From: Neobacillus endophyticus
GTDB taxonomy: Bacteria > Bacillota > Bacilli > Bacillales > Cytobacillaceae
Assembly: GCF_013248975.1 (NCBI RefSeq)
Contig: NZ_JABRWH010000001.1
Coordinates: 4,360,001-4,424,000 of the forward strand
Direction: 5' to 3'
Length of the DNA: 64,000 nt
The notes beneath the pieces are model-generated. The model saw nothing but the letters and a program-made list of their open reading frames with translations. It searched no databases and was not told where the DNA came from. The position numbers were made by a program, and so were the translations under genes. Below are positions 42,459 through 51,052 of this stretch, piece by piece (position 1 is the first letter of the stretch; each line of letters starts with the position of its first letter).

Positions 42459-42911
42459 TTATTTGTTACCGAGTTGTTCCGCCAAACCGATTAGAATTCC
42501 TTCGGTCCCTCGAATGTAGCAGAGCCGATACGAGTCCTCGTACTGCACCACTTCGCCAACGAGCTGAGCACCATACTTAGTGAGTCTGGATACCATTTCG
42601 TCAATGTATTCAACCGTGAACATGACGCGTAGATAACCGAGGGCGTTTACAGGAGCAGCCCGGTGATCTGAAATAGTAGGTGGGGTGAGAAATCGCGAAA
42701 GTTCAAGTCGGCTGTGGCCATCTGGGGTAACCATCATAGCAATCTCTACGCACTGAGAACCCAATCCCGTTACGCGACCAGCCCATTCACCTTCTACAGT
42801 AGCTCGCCCTTCGAGGGTCAAGCCAATCTCCTCGAAGAAAGAGATTGCGTCATCAAGGGATTCTACAACGATGCCGACATTGTCCATTCTTAGTAATTTG
42901 TTTTGTGCCAT
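42459..42911 (-). CDS. VOC superfamily protein, GC-rich relative to flanks
   Basis: A 150-residue glyoxalase-like protein: RMDNVGIVVESLDDAISFFEEIGL, VEIAMMVTPDGHSRLELSRF, and the C-terminal SYRLCYIRGTEGILIGLAEQ, where the terminal Glu follows. Codon use and a GC content near 50% by eye contrast with the AT-rich neighbours, a sign of recent transfer. The ATG at 42911 follows AAGGAGAT. No partner gene is seen. The reaction is unknown. Confidence 0.85.
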   Translation of the reverse strand: MAQNKLLRMDNVGIVVESLDDAISFFEEIGLTLEGRATVEGEWAGRVTGLGSQCVEIAMMVTPDGHSRLELSRFLTPPTISDHRAAPVNALGYLRVMFTVEYIDEMVSRLTKYGAQLVGEVVQYEDSYRLCYIRGTEGILIGLAEQLGNK

Positions 42912-43092
42912 TGTTTTATCTCCTTATGTGGAAAATATTTATTATCTGATCATCTTCATAATTATTCTATTAAAAAGTTTCAAATTCCTTCCAAACAAAA
43001 AACACCTTGTCACAGTTCATGATAACAAAGAAAAGTCACAGTATAGGAGAAAATGTGAAATTGGGTTTTCGGGTATGTCATATAGCATCTTG

Positions 43093-43400
43093 TTAACGAA
43101 CCACACTTCGTACATCCTCTGCTATTGAAATATTCGCGAACTTTATTTCGGGAATGCCTTCATGTTCAAATAGTTTCAAAAATTCGTTACCGTAGTAGTT
43201 GCTATTCAATAAAACAACTTCGACTTCCCCACAAAATATTCTTGCCCTGTACTCCATTAAATGTCCCGTTTGTTGAACACCAGTTAAACACCACTCTCTT
43301 CAACTAAAATACACCGGTATTTTAGGTACAATCCTTCACAAAGTAATAATTTCTCATCAAAATTACGTAACCATCTCCTCTCTCAGTTAAAGTGGCTTTC
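43093..43400 (-). pseudogene. Multiply frameshifted gene of unknown family
   Basis: Protein-like segments follow each other in three frames on the minus strand: KATLTERGDGY, then DEKLLLCEGLYLKYRCILVE, then QQTGHLMEYRARIFCGEVEV through EDVRSVVR to a stop at 43093. The last piece could be read as a 54-codon ORF from ATG 43257, but it lacks a ribosome binding site. The family is not recognised. Confidence 0.4.
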
Positions 43401-43478
43401 AGAATAGATAATCATCAAATATTTCCAACATTATTCAAAATAACACTTGATATTTTTTCCTTTTCGTTTTATATTTTA

Positions 43479-43502
43479 TTTAGTAATTGATCAATCACTA
43501 AA
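43479..43502. promoter_or_regulatory. TetR operator upstream of tetR
   Basis: TTTAGTAATTGA and TCAATCACTAAA form a 24-bp palindrome with one mismatch, ending 21 bases before the TTG start codon. Confidence 0.75.
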
Positions 43503-43523
43503 TAATTTAAGGGTGAAAAGCTA

Positions 43524-44051
43524 TTGGCAAAAAAACAGCAAGGTACAATAAACCGTCGTGATGAAATTATCTCAGCAGCTATTGAAGTGTTCGCTCAAGA
43601 AGGTTATTACCGTACAAGTACAGCGAAGGTTGCCGAAAAGGCAAACATTTCCCAACCGTATATTTTTAAGTTTTTTTCCTCTAAGGAACTTTTACTTGAG
43701 GCAGCATTAAAAGTTTCTTGGAACAGAATTCAGACGTCCTTTTTACAAGTTATCGAATCAGCTTCACCTAGAAATCTTGAAGAGAATCTGATTGCAGCTT
43801 ACACAGAGATCATGAAGAATAATGAAAACGAAATTTTGCTACAAATGCAGGCGCAAACAATAAGGGAAGAAAATATTATAAAAGTTATGCAGGAAGAGCT
43901 AATGAAGGTTCATTCTATTGTGTTAAATGCCTTTAAAACTTCAGGGATAACTAACCCCTCCGAAAGAACACTATTGTTTTTAGCAAGGGGTATGTTATGT
44001 AACATTTCTTTATCGCTTCAACTTCCACAATTGATGAAAACAGACGATTAA
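43524..44051 (+). CDS. TetR/AcrR family repressor
   Basis: The 175-residue regulator has an N-terminal HTH (RRDEIISAAIEVFAQEGYYRTSTAKVAEKANISQPYIFKFFSSKELLLEAAL, about 11-62) and a helical ligand domain. The start is TTG at 43524 after AAGGGTG. Palindromes of the same type stand before this gene and before the next one, so it should repress itself and the NAD(P)-binding protein. Its stop codon overlaps a terminator stem. Confidence 0.92.
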   Translation: MAKKQQGTINRRDEIISAAIEVFAQEGYYRTSTAKVAEKANISQPYIFKFFSSKELLLEAALKVSWNRIQTSFLQVIESASPRNLEENLIAAYTEIMKNNENEILLQMQAQTIREENIIKVMQEELMKVHSIVLNAFKTSGITNPSERTLLFLARGMLCNISLSLQLPQLMKTDD

Positions 44052-44066
44052 CATATCGTCTGTTTT
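44037..44066 (+). terminator. Terminator overlapping the tetR end
   Basis: AAAACAGACGA and TCGTCTGTTTT pair perfectly with an 8-base loop; the tetR stop lies in the loop. It separates tetR from its target, which therefore needs its own promoter. Confidence 0.75.
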
Positions 44067-44076
44067 ATAAAAAATT

Positions 44077-44100
44077 TAGTTAGTGACCAATCACTAACTA
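44077..44100. promoter_or_regulatory. TetR operator upstream of the NAD(P)-binding gene
   Basis: TAGTTAGTGA and TCACTAACTA are perfect inverted arms around CCAA, sharing the half-site CAATCACTAA with the operator at 43479. Confidence 0.75.
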
Positions 44101-44121
44101 TATCTATAGGAGGAATTTTAT

Positions 44122-45072
44122 ATGAAGAAAGTTATTGTATTAGGTGCAACCGGTGGTACTGGTACGGCTATTGTAGAAGAATTAATAAACAGAGAGATTC
44201 AAACCATTGCTTTTGGACGCTCCATATCTAAACTAAATAAATTAAAAAAGCAACTCGGTAATAGTAAGTTTTTAACCCTGCAAGTTGGAAATGCATTTGA
44301 TGATGAAAGTATTTTTGAAGCTTCAAAGAACGTTGATGTTATTTTTCAATGTGTTGCTGTTCCCTATGAAGAAATGGAAAAATCACAAATTACTCTAGGT
44401 AAAGCTGTAATGACTGCAGCAGATAAACTTGGGAAAAAAATAGTATTTGTAGATGGGATCTACCCTTATGGCAAAGCTACTAAAAAATTTGTAGATGAAG
44501 AACATTCTAAAATACCTCATACAAAAAAAGGAAAAATAAAACTTGAATTGGAAAATTTGATTTTAAGCGATCAGTGGAAAAATGCAAATCCACTAATTGT
44601 TAGGTTGCCAGATTATTATGGGCCTTCATCTAATCTCAATTCTTATTTGGGTATGACAATCTTAAACATATCAAAAGGAAAAATTTCAACATATATAGGA
44701 TCTTTAAATACTCCAAGGGAATATATATATTTACCAGATGCAGCTAAAATGATTGTTGAACTTGCAAACAACTCTATGGCATATAGACAAAATTGGAATA
44801 TTCCTGGAAATGTAATTACAGGTAAAAACCTTGTCCAATTAGCACAAGGTTCCGTAGGAATTAAAAAACCAGTAATTCCTCTCCTAAAGACAACTATTAA
44901 AATGATGGGCTGGTTCAGTCCTATCATGCGTGAAATGGTTGAGATGTCTTATTTAACTGAAACACCTATATTTTTAGACGGAAGTAAATATAAACAGCAA
45001 ATTGGCCCCATAATTCAAACACCTTTTGAAGTCGGTATTCCTCGTACTATCCAGGCATTAAGTAATAGTTAG
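44122..45072 (+). CDS. NAD(P)-binding atypical SDR (NAD-dependent epimerase-like)
   Basis: The 316-residue Rossmann protein begins VIVLGATGGTGTAIVEELI, the extended-SDR loop, and has VDVIFQCVAVPYEEM, VDGIYPYGKATKK with Tyr-x-x-x-Lys spacing, and REYIYLPDAAKMIVE. It probably reduces or isomerises a small substrate; the exact reaction is unknown. The ATG at 44122 follows AGGAGG. It is directly downstream of its likely TetR regulator and has its own operator. Confidence 0.85.
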   Translation: MKKVIVLGATGGTGTAIVEELINREIQTIAFGRSISKLNKLKKQLGNSKFLTLQVGNAFDDESIFEASKNVDVIFQCVAVPYEEMEKSQITLGKAVMTAADKLGKKIVFVDGIYPYGKATKKFVDEEHSKIPHTKKGKIKLELENLILSDQWKNANPLIVRLPDYYGPSSNLNSYLGMTILNISKGKISTYIGSLNTPREYIYLPDAAKMIVELANNSMAYRQNWNIPGNVITGKNLVQLAQGSVGIKKPVIPLLKTTIKMMGWFSPIMREMVEMSYLTETPIFLDGSKYKQQIGPIIQTPFEVGIPRTIQALSNS

Positions 45073-45115
45073 TTAATAAGAAAACCACAATATTTTTTAA
45101 CAGATCCAATTAATA

Positions 45116-45151
45116 AAAACAGGGCATAGGAAAATGACTACGCCCTGTTTT
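45116..45151. terminator. Bidirectional terminator between convergent genes
   Basis: AAAACAGGGC.TAG and CTA.GCCCTGTTTT form a stem with one mismatch, with A-rich and T-rich flanks. It serves the NAD(P)-binding gene and the small minus-strand gene at 45200. Confidence 0.8.
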
Positions 45152-45199
45152 CGTTATAAAATTTGTGTTCAGCAATACTTTCGTTTGTCGATTTCCTTA

Positions 45200-45337
45200 T
45201 TAAAACGGCTCGATGGCTTTCTCGTTTTTTCCAGTTTGAGGCTGATTTTCAATTTTTCTTGCTTCAGCTTCCTTTGGGATTTCTTTAAGGTGTTTATTCA
45301 CTTCTTCTACTTGATTGGTAGTTCGAATTTCATCCAT
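45200..45337 (-). CDS. Small acidic/basic 45-residue protein
   Basis: The minus strand encodes MDEIRTTNQVEEVNKHLKEI then PKEAEARKIENQPQTGKNEK and a short tail AIEPF. It is highly charged and probably helical in its first 30 residues, without hydrophobic or cysteine residues. GAGG lies nine bases before the ATG at 45337, and a strong terminator follows 49 bases past the stop. The composition resembles small Bacillus proteins of unknown function; a spore role is possible but not shown. A longer plus-strand frame covers it but looks non-coding. Confidence 0.6.
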   Translation of the reverse strand: MDEIRTTNQVEEVNKHLKEIPKEAEARKIENQPQTGKNEKAIEPF

Positions 45338-45611
45338 TTTCAAAAACCTCATTTCATTGAAATATCTTTGATAAATTTATTATGCCGAAGTGTTAAAGCT
45401 TTTATGTCCGGTAACTCAAACCTGCAAAATTTGAATAGACGCCTATTTATATGGCATAGTAATTACAACAAAAATACGTCAATGAGGATGAAAACTCTCA
45501 TTTATATTGTGGTGACCTTTTATAAACATCGTTAAACCCGATTCAAAAACAATAATAAGGTGTTATTATGTCAATGACTTTTTCTCTTTGAAAATTGAGG
45601 ATTTTAAATAA

Positions 45612-45889
45612 AGGCTCTGTTATAGATGAATGTTGATTTCACTGTGTTTGAAAAATAAACGGTAAAATTCCGTTTAAATTGGGAAATACCTCTATTTCCT
45701 TAAAAATAAAGGAAGTTTTTCCGTTTATATTATCCAAATCTGTGGTTTTTGTCATATTTAGAGCAGTTAATCGGAATATCTCCTCTTATATCTGCTTCTT
45801 AAACTTCCTCTTTATAAATTAGCCGGAAATTCTCCGCTTATGAATTCTTGTACCTACACGAAAATCAACAATGAAAAATAACAGAGCCT
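45612..45889. mobile_element. MITE-like element with terminal inverted repeats
   Basis: The ends read AGGCTCTGTTATAGATGAAT..GTTGATTT and, in complement, AGGCTCTGTTATTTTTCATT..GTTGATTT: about 31-bp inverted repeats with few mismatches. The flanks share AAATAA, a possible 6-bp target duplication in low-complexity DNA. The 278-bp interior has no ORF but many TAAACGG/CCGTTTA and CGGAAAT-type short inverted motifs. This is the structure of a non-autonomous transposon; the parent transposase is not in the window. Confidence 0.7.
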
Positions 45890-46040
45890 AAATAAAAAAA
45901 AGCATCCCTTTTTGAAGAAATGCACCTGTTAGCTTATTACAATATTTCACAATCTTGCTTTCTTGGATAAAACAAACTATTACTAAAAGTTTTTTTACTT
46001 TGTGTAAATATCTAAAAATGTAAAAACACAAAGATTATGC

Positions 46041-46481
46041 TTAACCGCTAAATACACTATCACATGTTCCAGGTTTTGGATTATAAAAACAATGTTGTTT
46101 AAATTGACCAGATTGGGGTTGACCGTACCATGTTGGAGGGCATGGAGCGTGTGGATTAAAATACCAAAGAGCAAATTTCGCTGGGAAGTCCCTCCAATAA
46201 TCCAAATTCTGTTTGGCTAATCTTCTTTCAGACGTTCTTGATCTTTGATAGAATACATTCCCTTTTTGTACTGCTTCAAAGGAAAAGTTTCCTCCTTGTA
46301 CTTGAAAAATAACTTGGTTAACTGTTCGTAATCCTTTAAAGTCTAAACAATTTGCAACAATACGATTCACAATGACATTTCCAACATTTAACATTCCCTG
46401 ATTTCCTTCGCCTTCGGCTTCTGCTCTCATCATCCTTGCCATTAAGTCAACGTCTGAACTTCGGTAACTTACTCTTGGCAT
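46041..46481 (-). CDS. cwlJ: Spore cortex-lytic cell wall hydrolase, CwlJ family (copy 2)
   Basis: The 146-residue protein is about three-quarters identical by eye to the copy at 30848: SYRSSDVDLMARMMRAEAEG, GNVIVNRIVANCLDFKGLRT and the CPPTWYGQPQSGQFKQHC end, including the catalytic Glu. The tail CDSVFSG resembles the subtilis CwlJ ending more than copy 1 does. The ATG at 46481 follows GGGGGTGG. Two CwlJ proteins in one genome are known from the cereus group, where they serve overlapping germination roles. Confidence 0.9.
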   Translation of the reverse strand: MPRVSYRSSDVDLMARMMRAEAEGEGNQGMLNVGNVIVNRIVANCLDFKGLRTVNQVIFQVQGGNFSFEAVQKGNVFYQRSRTSERRLAKQNLDYWRDFPAKFALWYFNPHAPCPPTWYGQPQSGQFKQHCFYNPKPGTCDSVFSG

Positions 46482-46828
46482 TTTTCCACCCCCAAAATAT
46501 AGTATGAAAAAAAGCCTGTATTCATGTCATAGTTTATTTAATAAGAATACTTTATTTTTAATGCTTACAGTTTTTAAGTGAAATGAAAACAAAGGCTAAT
46601 TTTAATAACGGAACCAAGATATATTAATCAAAACTTCCCCTCATAAGATTACGTATTTCTAAGTATGTCCTTCCCGTATGACCCCATTTGTTTGTGATGG
46701 TTATTGTGCTATTCTACCAGATTGTTGAATAAGAAATGGGATTGCCACAGCAACCCCACTGTTCAACTCAAGCCCAAGTTAGCTGAATAACAGATAATAT
46801 TTTTCTTCCTTATTTTTACCTTAGAATG

Positions 46829-46852
46829 GATTTTCTCCCTTTATTAAAGGGA
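46829..46852 (-). terminator. Weak terminator after the EamA transporter
   Basis: TCTCCCTTT and AAAGGGAGA enclose a 4-base loop; the T-tract on the minus strand is short. It lies 42 bases past the stop at 46894. Confidence 0.4.
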
Positions 46853-46893
46853 GATAAACTATATAATTTGAACCAATAAAAATATCATCCTAA

Positions 46894-47841
46894 TCAGCTG
46901 GGAAGTGTCCGGCACCGTTCTTCTTCATCTGCACTTAAAACTTTAACTGGGGAGTGCGGAAAAGACCTCAACTTTGGCAGAGAAATGATTATGGTCCCAA
47001 GGATAATCGTCAATGCACCAATACCAGACATCCATGAAAGAGTTTCATGATAAAAAACGACTCCCAGCACCATAGCTAGAATCGGGGAAACAAAAAGCCA
47101 GGTTGACGGGAAAATTGGATTTGTCTTGGAGACAAGCCAGTAATAGAGACTGTGCCCGCCCATTGATCCAACTACTATCAAATAAAGGGACGATTCGATT
47201 GCTGCCGGACTCACTAATGCAGAAACTTGGAATTTCTCTGTCATAAGAGACAATATCATTAACAGAATCCCGCCATGCATCATTTGCACGGCATTCAAAG
47301 CAATCGGGGAAATTTTATCAAACTGTTTGATTACATTTTTTGAATAAATCGTTCCTGATGCATAAAACACTTCGCCTGCCATAATTAAGAGACAGCCACC
47401 CAGCATCAAGGAATTAACAAGAAAAGTAAAGTTCGGTAAAATAAGTAGAAAGACCCCCAGTATTCCGACTAAACATCCAATAAAGGAGCTCAAATTTGCT
47501 TTTGTTTTTAAAATAAAAGTTTGAATCAGCAGGATCATCATCGGGCCGGTAGCTGATAGGACGGCTGCGGTTCCTGATGGGACAAACTGCTCTGCCCAAT
47601 ATAAAGTGGAAAAAGTACCAAAAGTCAGCCCAATCCCCGTCAATAACATCTCCTTTCGAAAAAACAACCTTAGTGTAGTCTTTCTTTTTACCATCATAAT
47701 GGCAAAAAGTATCAAACCTGCTAAAAAAAAGCGAAGGCCCGCTGAGAAAAAAGGCGGCACGCCTGCATCAATCCCTATTTTTATTGCAAGAAAGGTCGTA
47801 CTAAAAATCAGACACATAAATGAATAAGCAATCAATACCAT
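46894..47841 (-). CDS. EamA/DMT family transporter
   Basis: A 315-residue drug/metabolite transporter with ten helices in two EamA repeats (LIAYSFMCLIFSTTFLAIKIG in the first, GEVFYASGTIYSKNVIKQF in the second). LYWAEQFVPSGTAAVLSATGPM is the usual helix 3-4 signature. Members export amino acids or metabolites. The ATG at 47841 follows AGGAGG. It is divergent from a MocR-type regulator gene with 112 bases between starts, a common pairing in which the regulator controls the transporter. Confidence 0.88.
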   Translation of the reverse strand: MVLIAYSFMCLIFSTTFLAIKIGIDAGVPPFFSAGLRFFLAGLILFAIMMVKRKTTLRLFFRKEMLLTGIGLTFGTFSTLYWAEQFVPSGTAAVLSATGPMMILLIQTFILKTKANLSSFIGCLVGILGVFLLILPNFTFLVNSLMLGGCLLIMAGEVFYASGTIYSKNVIKQFDKISPIALNAVQMMHGGILLMILSLMTEKFQVSALVSPAAIESSLYLIVVGSMGGHSLYYWLVSKTNPIFPSTWLFVSPILAMVLGVVFYHETLSWMSGIGALTIILGTIIISLPKLRSFPHSPVKVLSADEEERCRTLPS

Positions 47842-47953
47842 TTCAATTCCTCCTTTTGCTCCAGTATAGGTGAAGGATAATAGAACAGATGAAAATCATT
47901 AGACCAGATCAAGGAGAAATATGCTAAAATCAAAGGGATTGGGAGGTAAAGAA

Positions 47954-49351
47954 ATGAATGGAGATTACTTATTTAAACAAGTATACGATTATGCATTACA
48001 CCGAATCGAACTCAATGAATGGAAAGAGAATGAAAAGCTCCCTTCCATTAGAAATTTAGCCGCTGAGATGAAGGTTCATCGCTTGACCGTATTAAAGGCC
48101 TACCAGCTTCTTAAACAGGAAAATAGAGTTTATGTCAAGGATAAATCCGGCTATTATGTCCAAGCACGTAAAATTAATAATTTAGAAAGCCTAGAAAATC
48201 CGATCGTTGCTGCATATGTGCAAAAAAATCATTTATCGGAAATCCATCAGGTACCTGTTTCCTACCAATTTTCTCAGGCATTAATTGACCCAAATCTTTT
48301 GCCAAATCGCTTCATATCGGACTATGTAAAAAAAGTTTTTGATCTCTATCCAAAGGTTCTCTCCACCTACTCCACCGTTCAAGGCGATCATGAACTGCGT
48401 CAATCACTTTCTGACTATTTTAATCAGCATTATAAAACCATCACACATCCAGATCAGCTATTAATTACGGCCGGCTCCCAGCAAGCTATTCATCTTATTG
48501 CCCAAGCATTTGTTAAATCAAGAGACACTATCCTTTTGGAGCGGCCGAGCTATAGTTCTGCCATTGATATCTTTCGAGCACAAGGAGCCAATATTGTAAC
48601 TGTCGATATCCATCCTTATGGATATGATTTAGAGCAGATTGAATTCATCATGAAAAAACACAAACCTCGTCTGTTTTATCTGAATCCAACCTTCCATAAT
48701 CCAACCGGATACACAGTCCCAGCTGCTCAAAGAAAGCAGCTGGTCCAGTTAGCCGAGCACTACCGCTGTCTGCTAATAGAAGACGATGCTTACTACGACA
48801 TCTTTTTCGAACAGGAGCCACCCCCGCCTATGTACACCTATGATACTTCCGGCATGGTGATTTATATCAAAAGCTTTTGCAAATATGTATCACCAGGGTT
48901 GCGAACCGCTGTTATGATGAACGGTCAGTCTTCTGTGATGAAATCACTGCTTGCAGTAAAATCATTGGCCGACAATGGGTCACCGCTTTTAAATCAAAAG
49001 ATTTTCCTGCATTACTTTTCATCTCCTAGACTGCTGCAACATGTTGAGAAACTAAGAATTGCGCTGCAAATACGAAAGGAAATCATGGAGGAAGAACTAT
49101 CCGTAACAGATTGGCAATGGACCAGCCCAAATGGTGGCTTGAATTTATGGGTACAGCTCCCAGGCCGCCTGTCAACAGAAGACTTATTAGTCAAGAGTCT
49201 GGAACAATCAATCTCCTTTGTTCCCGGCCAAATATGTGACCCCTTAAAGGAGACATCCTCATGGCTTCGGTTAAGCTATTCCTATGCCAATGAAGAACAA
49301 ATCTCTGAAGGAATTAGGAAGTTTATTCATTTAGTACGCTCTACCCAATAA
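47954..49351 (+). CDS. MocR-type regulator (GntR HTH + aminotransferase domain)
   Basis: The 465 residues have a GntR winged helix (LPSIRNLAAEMKVHRLTVLKAYQLLKQ, about 30-57) joined to a fold-type I aminotrans ferase domain from about 105, with TAGSQQAIHLIAQ, the NPTFHNPTG motif and the PLP lysine in YIKSFCKYVSPGLR. Such proteins bind PLP and an amino acid and act as regulators rather than enzymes. ATG at 47954 follows GGGAGGT; the longer ATG frame at 47921 overlaps the promoter. It likely controls the divergent EamA gene. Confidence 0.92.
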   Translation: MNGDYLFKQVYDYALHRIELNEWKENEKLPSIRNLAAEMKVHRLTVLKAYQLLKQENRVYVKDKSGYYVQARKINNLESLENPIVAAYVQKNHLSEIHQVPVSYQFSQALIDPNLLPNRFISDYVKKVFDLYPKVLSTYSTVQGDHELRQSLSDYFNQHYKTITHPDQLLITAGSQQAIHLIAQAFVKSRDTILLERPSYSSAIDIFRAQGANIVTVDIHPYGYDLEQIEFIMKKHKPRLFYLNPTFHNPTGYTVPAAQRKQLVQLAEHYRCLLIEDDAYYDIFFEQEPPPPMYTYDTSGMVIYIKSFCKYVSPGLRTAVMMNGQSSVMKSLLAVKSLADNGSPLLNQKIFLHYFSSPRLLQHVEKLRIALQIRKEIMEEELSVTDWQWTSPNGGLNLWVQLPGRLSTEDLLVKSLEQSISFVPGQICDPLKETSSWLRLSYSYANEEQISEGIRKFIHLVRSTQ

Positions 49352-49404
49352 AGAGTAGCATCAGGAAAATGCGGAATTACAACTATAATGAAATTTCAAT
49401 ACTA

Positions 49405-49440
49405 AAAAGCCCAATTTCTAGAGAAATTGGGCTCTTATTT
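49405..49440 (+). terminator. Terminator after the MocR gene
   Basis: AGCCCAATTTC and GAAATTGGGCT enclose TAGA and are followed by CTTATTTATT. A near-identical stem ends the gene at 63155. Confidence 0.8.
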
Positions 49441-49689
49441 ATTACTACATTAAAGCTCCTTTAAATTTATATTTCAAGCTTATAGTTCAGCTTTAACCTG
49501 AAATCCGTTTAAAAAGAATATTTATCAGAATCGTATATTGAGCTTATAAACATTATTCTTCAATAAAAGAGCATCTATCCACGTTAGACTCGTAGATAGA
49601 TGTTGGAATTAATAGAAATTTTTACATATTTTCCACTCCAAAATAAAACAATAAAGCGAACTTGTTTTTAAGACAAAGGAGGAAATTAT

Positions 49690-51039
49690 TTGGACCATTT
49701 AGTTATTGCACGGTCCCTGTTCGGAACAACAATGGCATTCCATATCATTTTTGCAACAATTGGAGTTGGTTTGCCAATGATGATCCTGACGGCCGAATTA
49801 CTTTATCAAAAAACTAACGATAAGGATTATGCCATTATGGCAAAAAGGTGGACAAAGGCATTTGCGATTATATTGGGAGTCAGTATTCCTACCGGGACCA
49901 TTGCCGGTTTGCAAATTACTTTATTATGGCCTGGATTTATGAAGGTAATCGGGACTGTTATGAGCTTGCCATTCCAGATTGAAATCTATGCCTTTTTTTT
50001 AGAGGCATTGTTTATGTCCATTTATGTTTATGCTGCAGACAGAATCTCTCCGTGGATGAGAAATGTGAGTCTTTTTTTCGTGGCATTGGGCGGATTGGCA
50101 TCCGCAGTTTTAATCACAAATGTTCATGCCTTTGAGGGAACTCCGGCCGGATTTGATATTAAGAATGGGAAAATTGTCAACGTCGATCCATGGGCTGCGT
50201 TTTTCAATCCGAGCTTTGGCATTAACGCCTTACATGTCGCTGTTTCAGCCTATATTGTCGGCGGGTTCATTGTAGCAATGGTAGCGGCCTTTAAAATGCT
50301 AAAAAGCGAATACGGAACAAGAGTCTATAAGTTCCATCAAAAAGCGCTCATGGTCAGTCTCATTGTTGGAGGGCTTTTCTCCTTATTTACCGCATTAAGC
50401 GGACATGAAACTGCTCAATCGCTCTATCATTATCAGCCTGAAAAATTAGCTGGAGCAGAAGGGCTGTTTAAGACCCAGGCATATGCACCGCTGACGATTG
50501 GCGGCTATACGGACGCAAAAACGGAATCGGTAAAATGGGGAATTGAAGTGCCATGGGGGCTCAGTTTTCTTGCGGGAAATCGGTTTGATACGGTTGTGAA
50601 AGGACTGAATGATTTTCCGCAAAAATATTGGCCTCCCTTATTCATCCATACCCTGTTTAATGCAATGGTAGGGATTGGTATGTTATTACTGTTAATTGCA
50701 GTGGTCGGATTTATTTGGAACAAAATATTAAAAAAGGAACGCTTCCCGAAATGGCTGCTGTGGACCTACGTTGCCTGCGGCCCGCTTTCCATTTTAGGCA
50801 TCGAATTCGGTTGGATTTTTGCATGCACCGGCAGGCAACCCTGGACAATTTATCGGAAGCTGTCAACGGCTGACTCTGTAACAACAGCAGGAAATCTTGG
50901 AACTCTGTTTATTTTGTTTGTTTTGGTCTATATTGTTTTAGCTGTCTCTGCTATCTTGGTTCTTTTATATTATTTTAAAAGGAATACGGTCCTTGAAGAT
51001 ATCAATCGTGCGGAGCGGAACAATGTTTCACTTACCTAA
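49690..51039 (+). CDS. ythA: Cytochrome bd-type quinol oxidase subunit I (YthA/CioA-like)
   Basis: The 449-residue subunit has about nine helices with haem ligands in the N-terminal RSLFGTTMAFHIIFATIGVGLPM (axial His near 19), the GLQITLLWPGFMKVIG helix and the SGHETAQSLYHYQPEKLAGAEGLF quinol loop. The short Q-loop places it in the cyanide-insensitive/YthA branch. It oxidises menaquinol and reduces oxygen without pumping. The start is TTG at 49690 behind AAAGGAGG. It is followed 13 bases later by subunit II; no cydCD is adjacent. Confidence 0.93.
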   Translation: MDHLVIARSLFGTTMAFHIIFATIGVGLPMMILTAELLYQKTNDKDYAIMAKRWTKAFAIILGVSIPTGTIAGLQITLLWPGFMKVIGTVMSLPFQIEIYAFFLEALFMSIYVYAADRISPWMRNVSLFFVALGGLASAVLITNVHAFEGTPAGFDIKNGKIVNVDPWAAFFNPSFGINALHVAVSAYIVGGFIVAMVAAFKMLKSEYGTRVYKFHQKALMVSLIVGGLFSLFTALSGHETAQSLYHYQPEKLAGAEGLFKTQAYAPLTIGGYTDAKTESVKWGIEVPWGLSFLAGNRFDTVVKGLNDFPQKYWPPLFIHTLFNAMVGIGMLLLLIAVVGFIWNKILKKERFPKWLLWTYVACGPLSILGIEFGWIFACTGRQPWTIYRKLSTADSVTTAGNLGTLFILFVLVYIVLAVSAILVLLYYFKRNTVLEDINRAERNNVSLT

Positions 51040-51052
51040 GGAGGGAAAATAG

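Noticed and set aside
45134..45535. Plus-strand 133-codon frame
   Set aside because: It starts inside a terminator hairpin, has no ribosome binding site, is rich in Phe and Ser as antisense frames are, and covers the better-supported minus-strand gene at 45200-45337.
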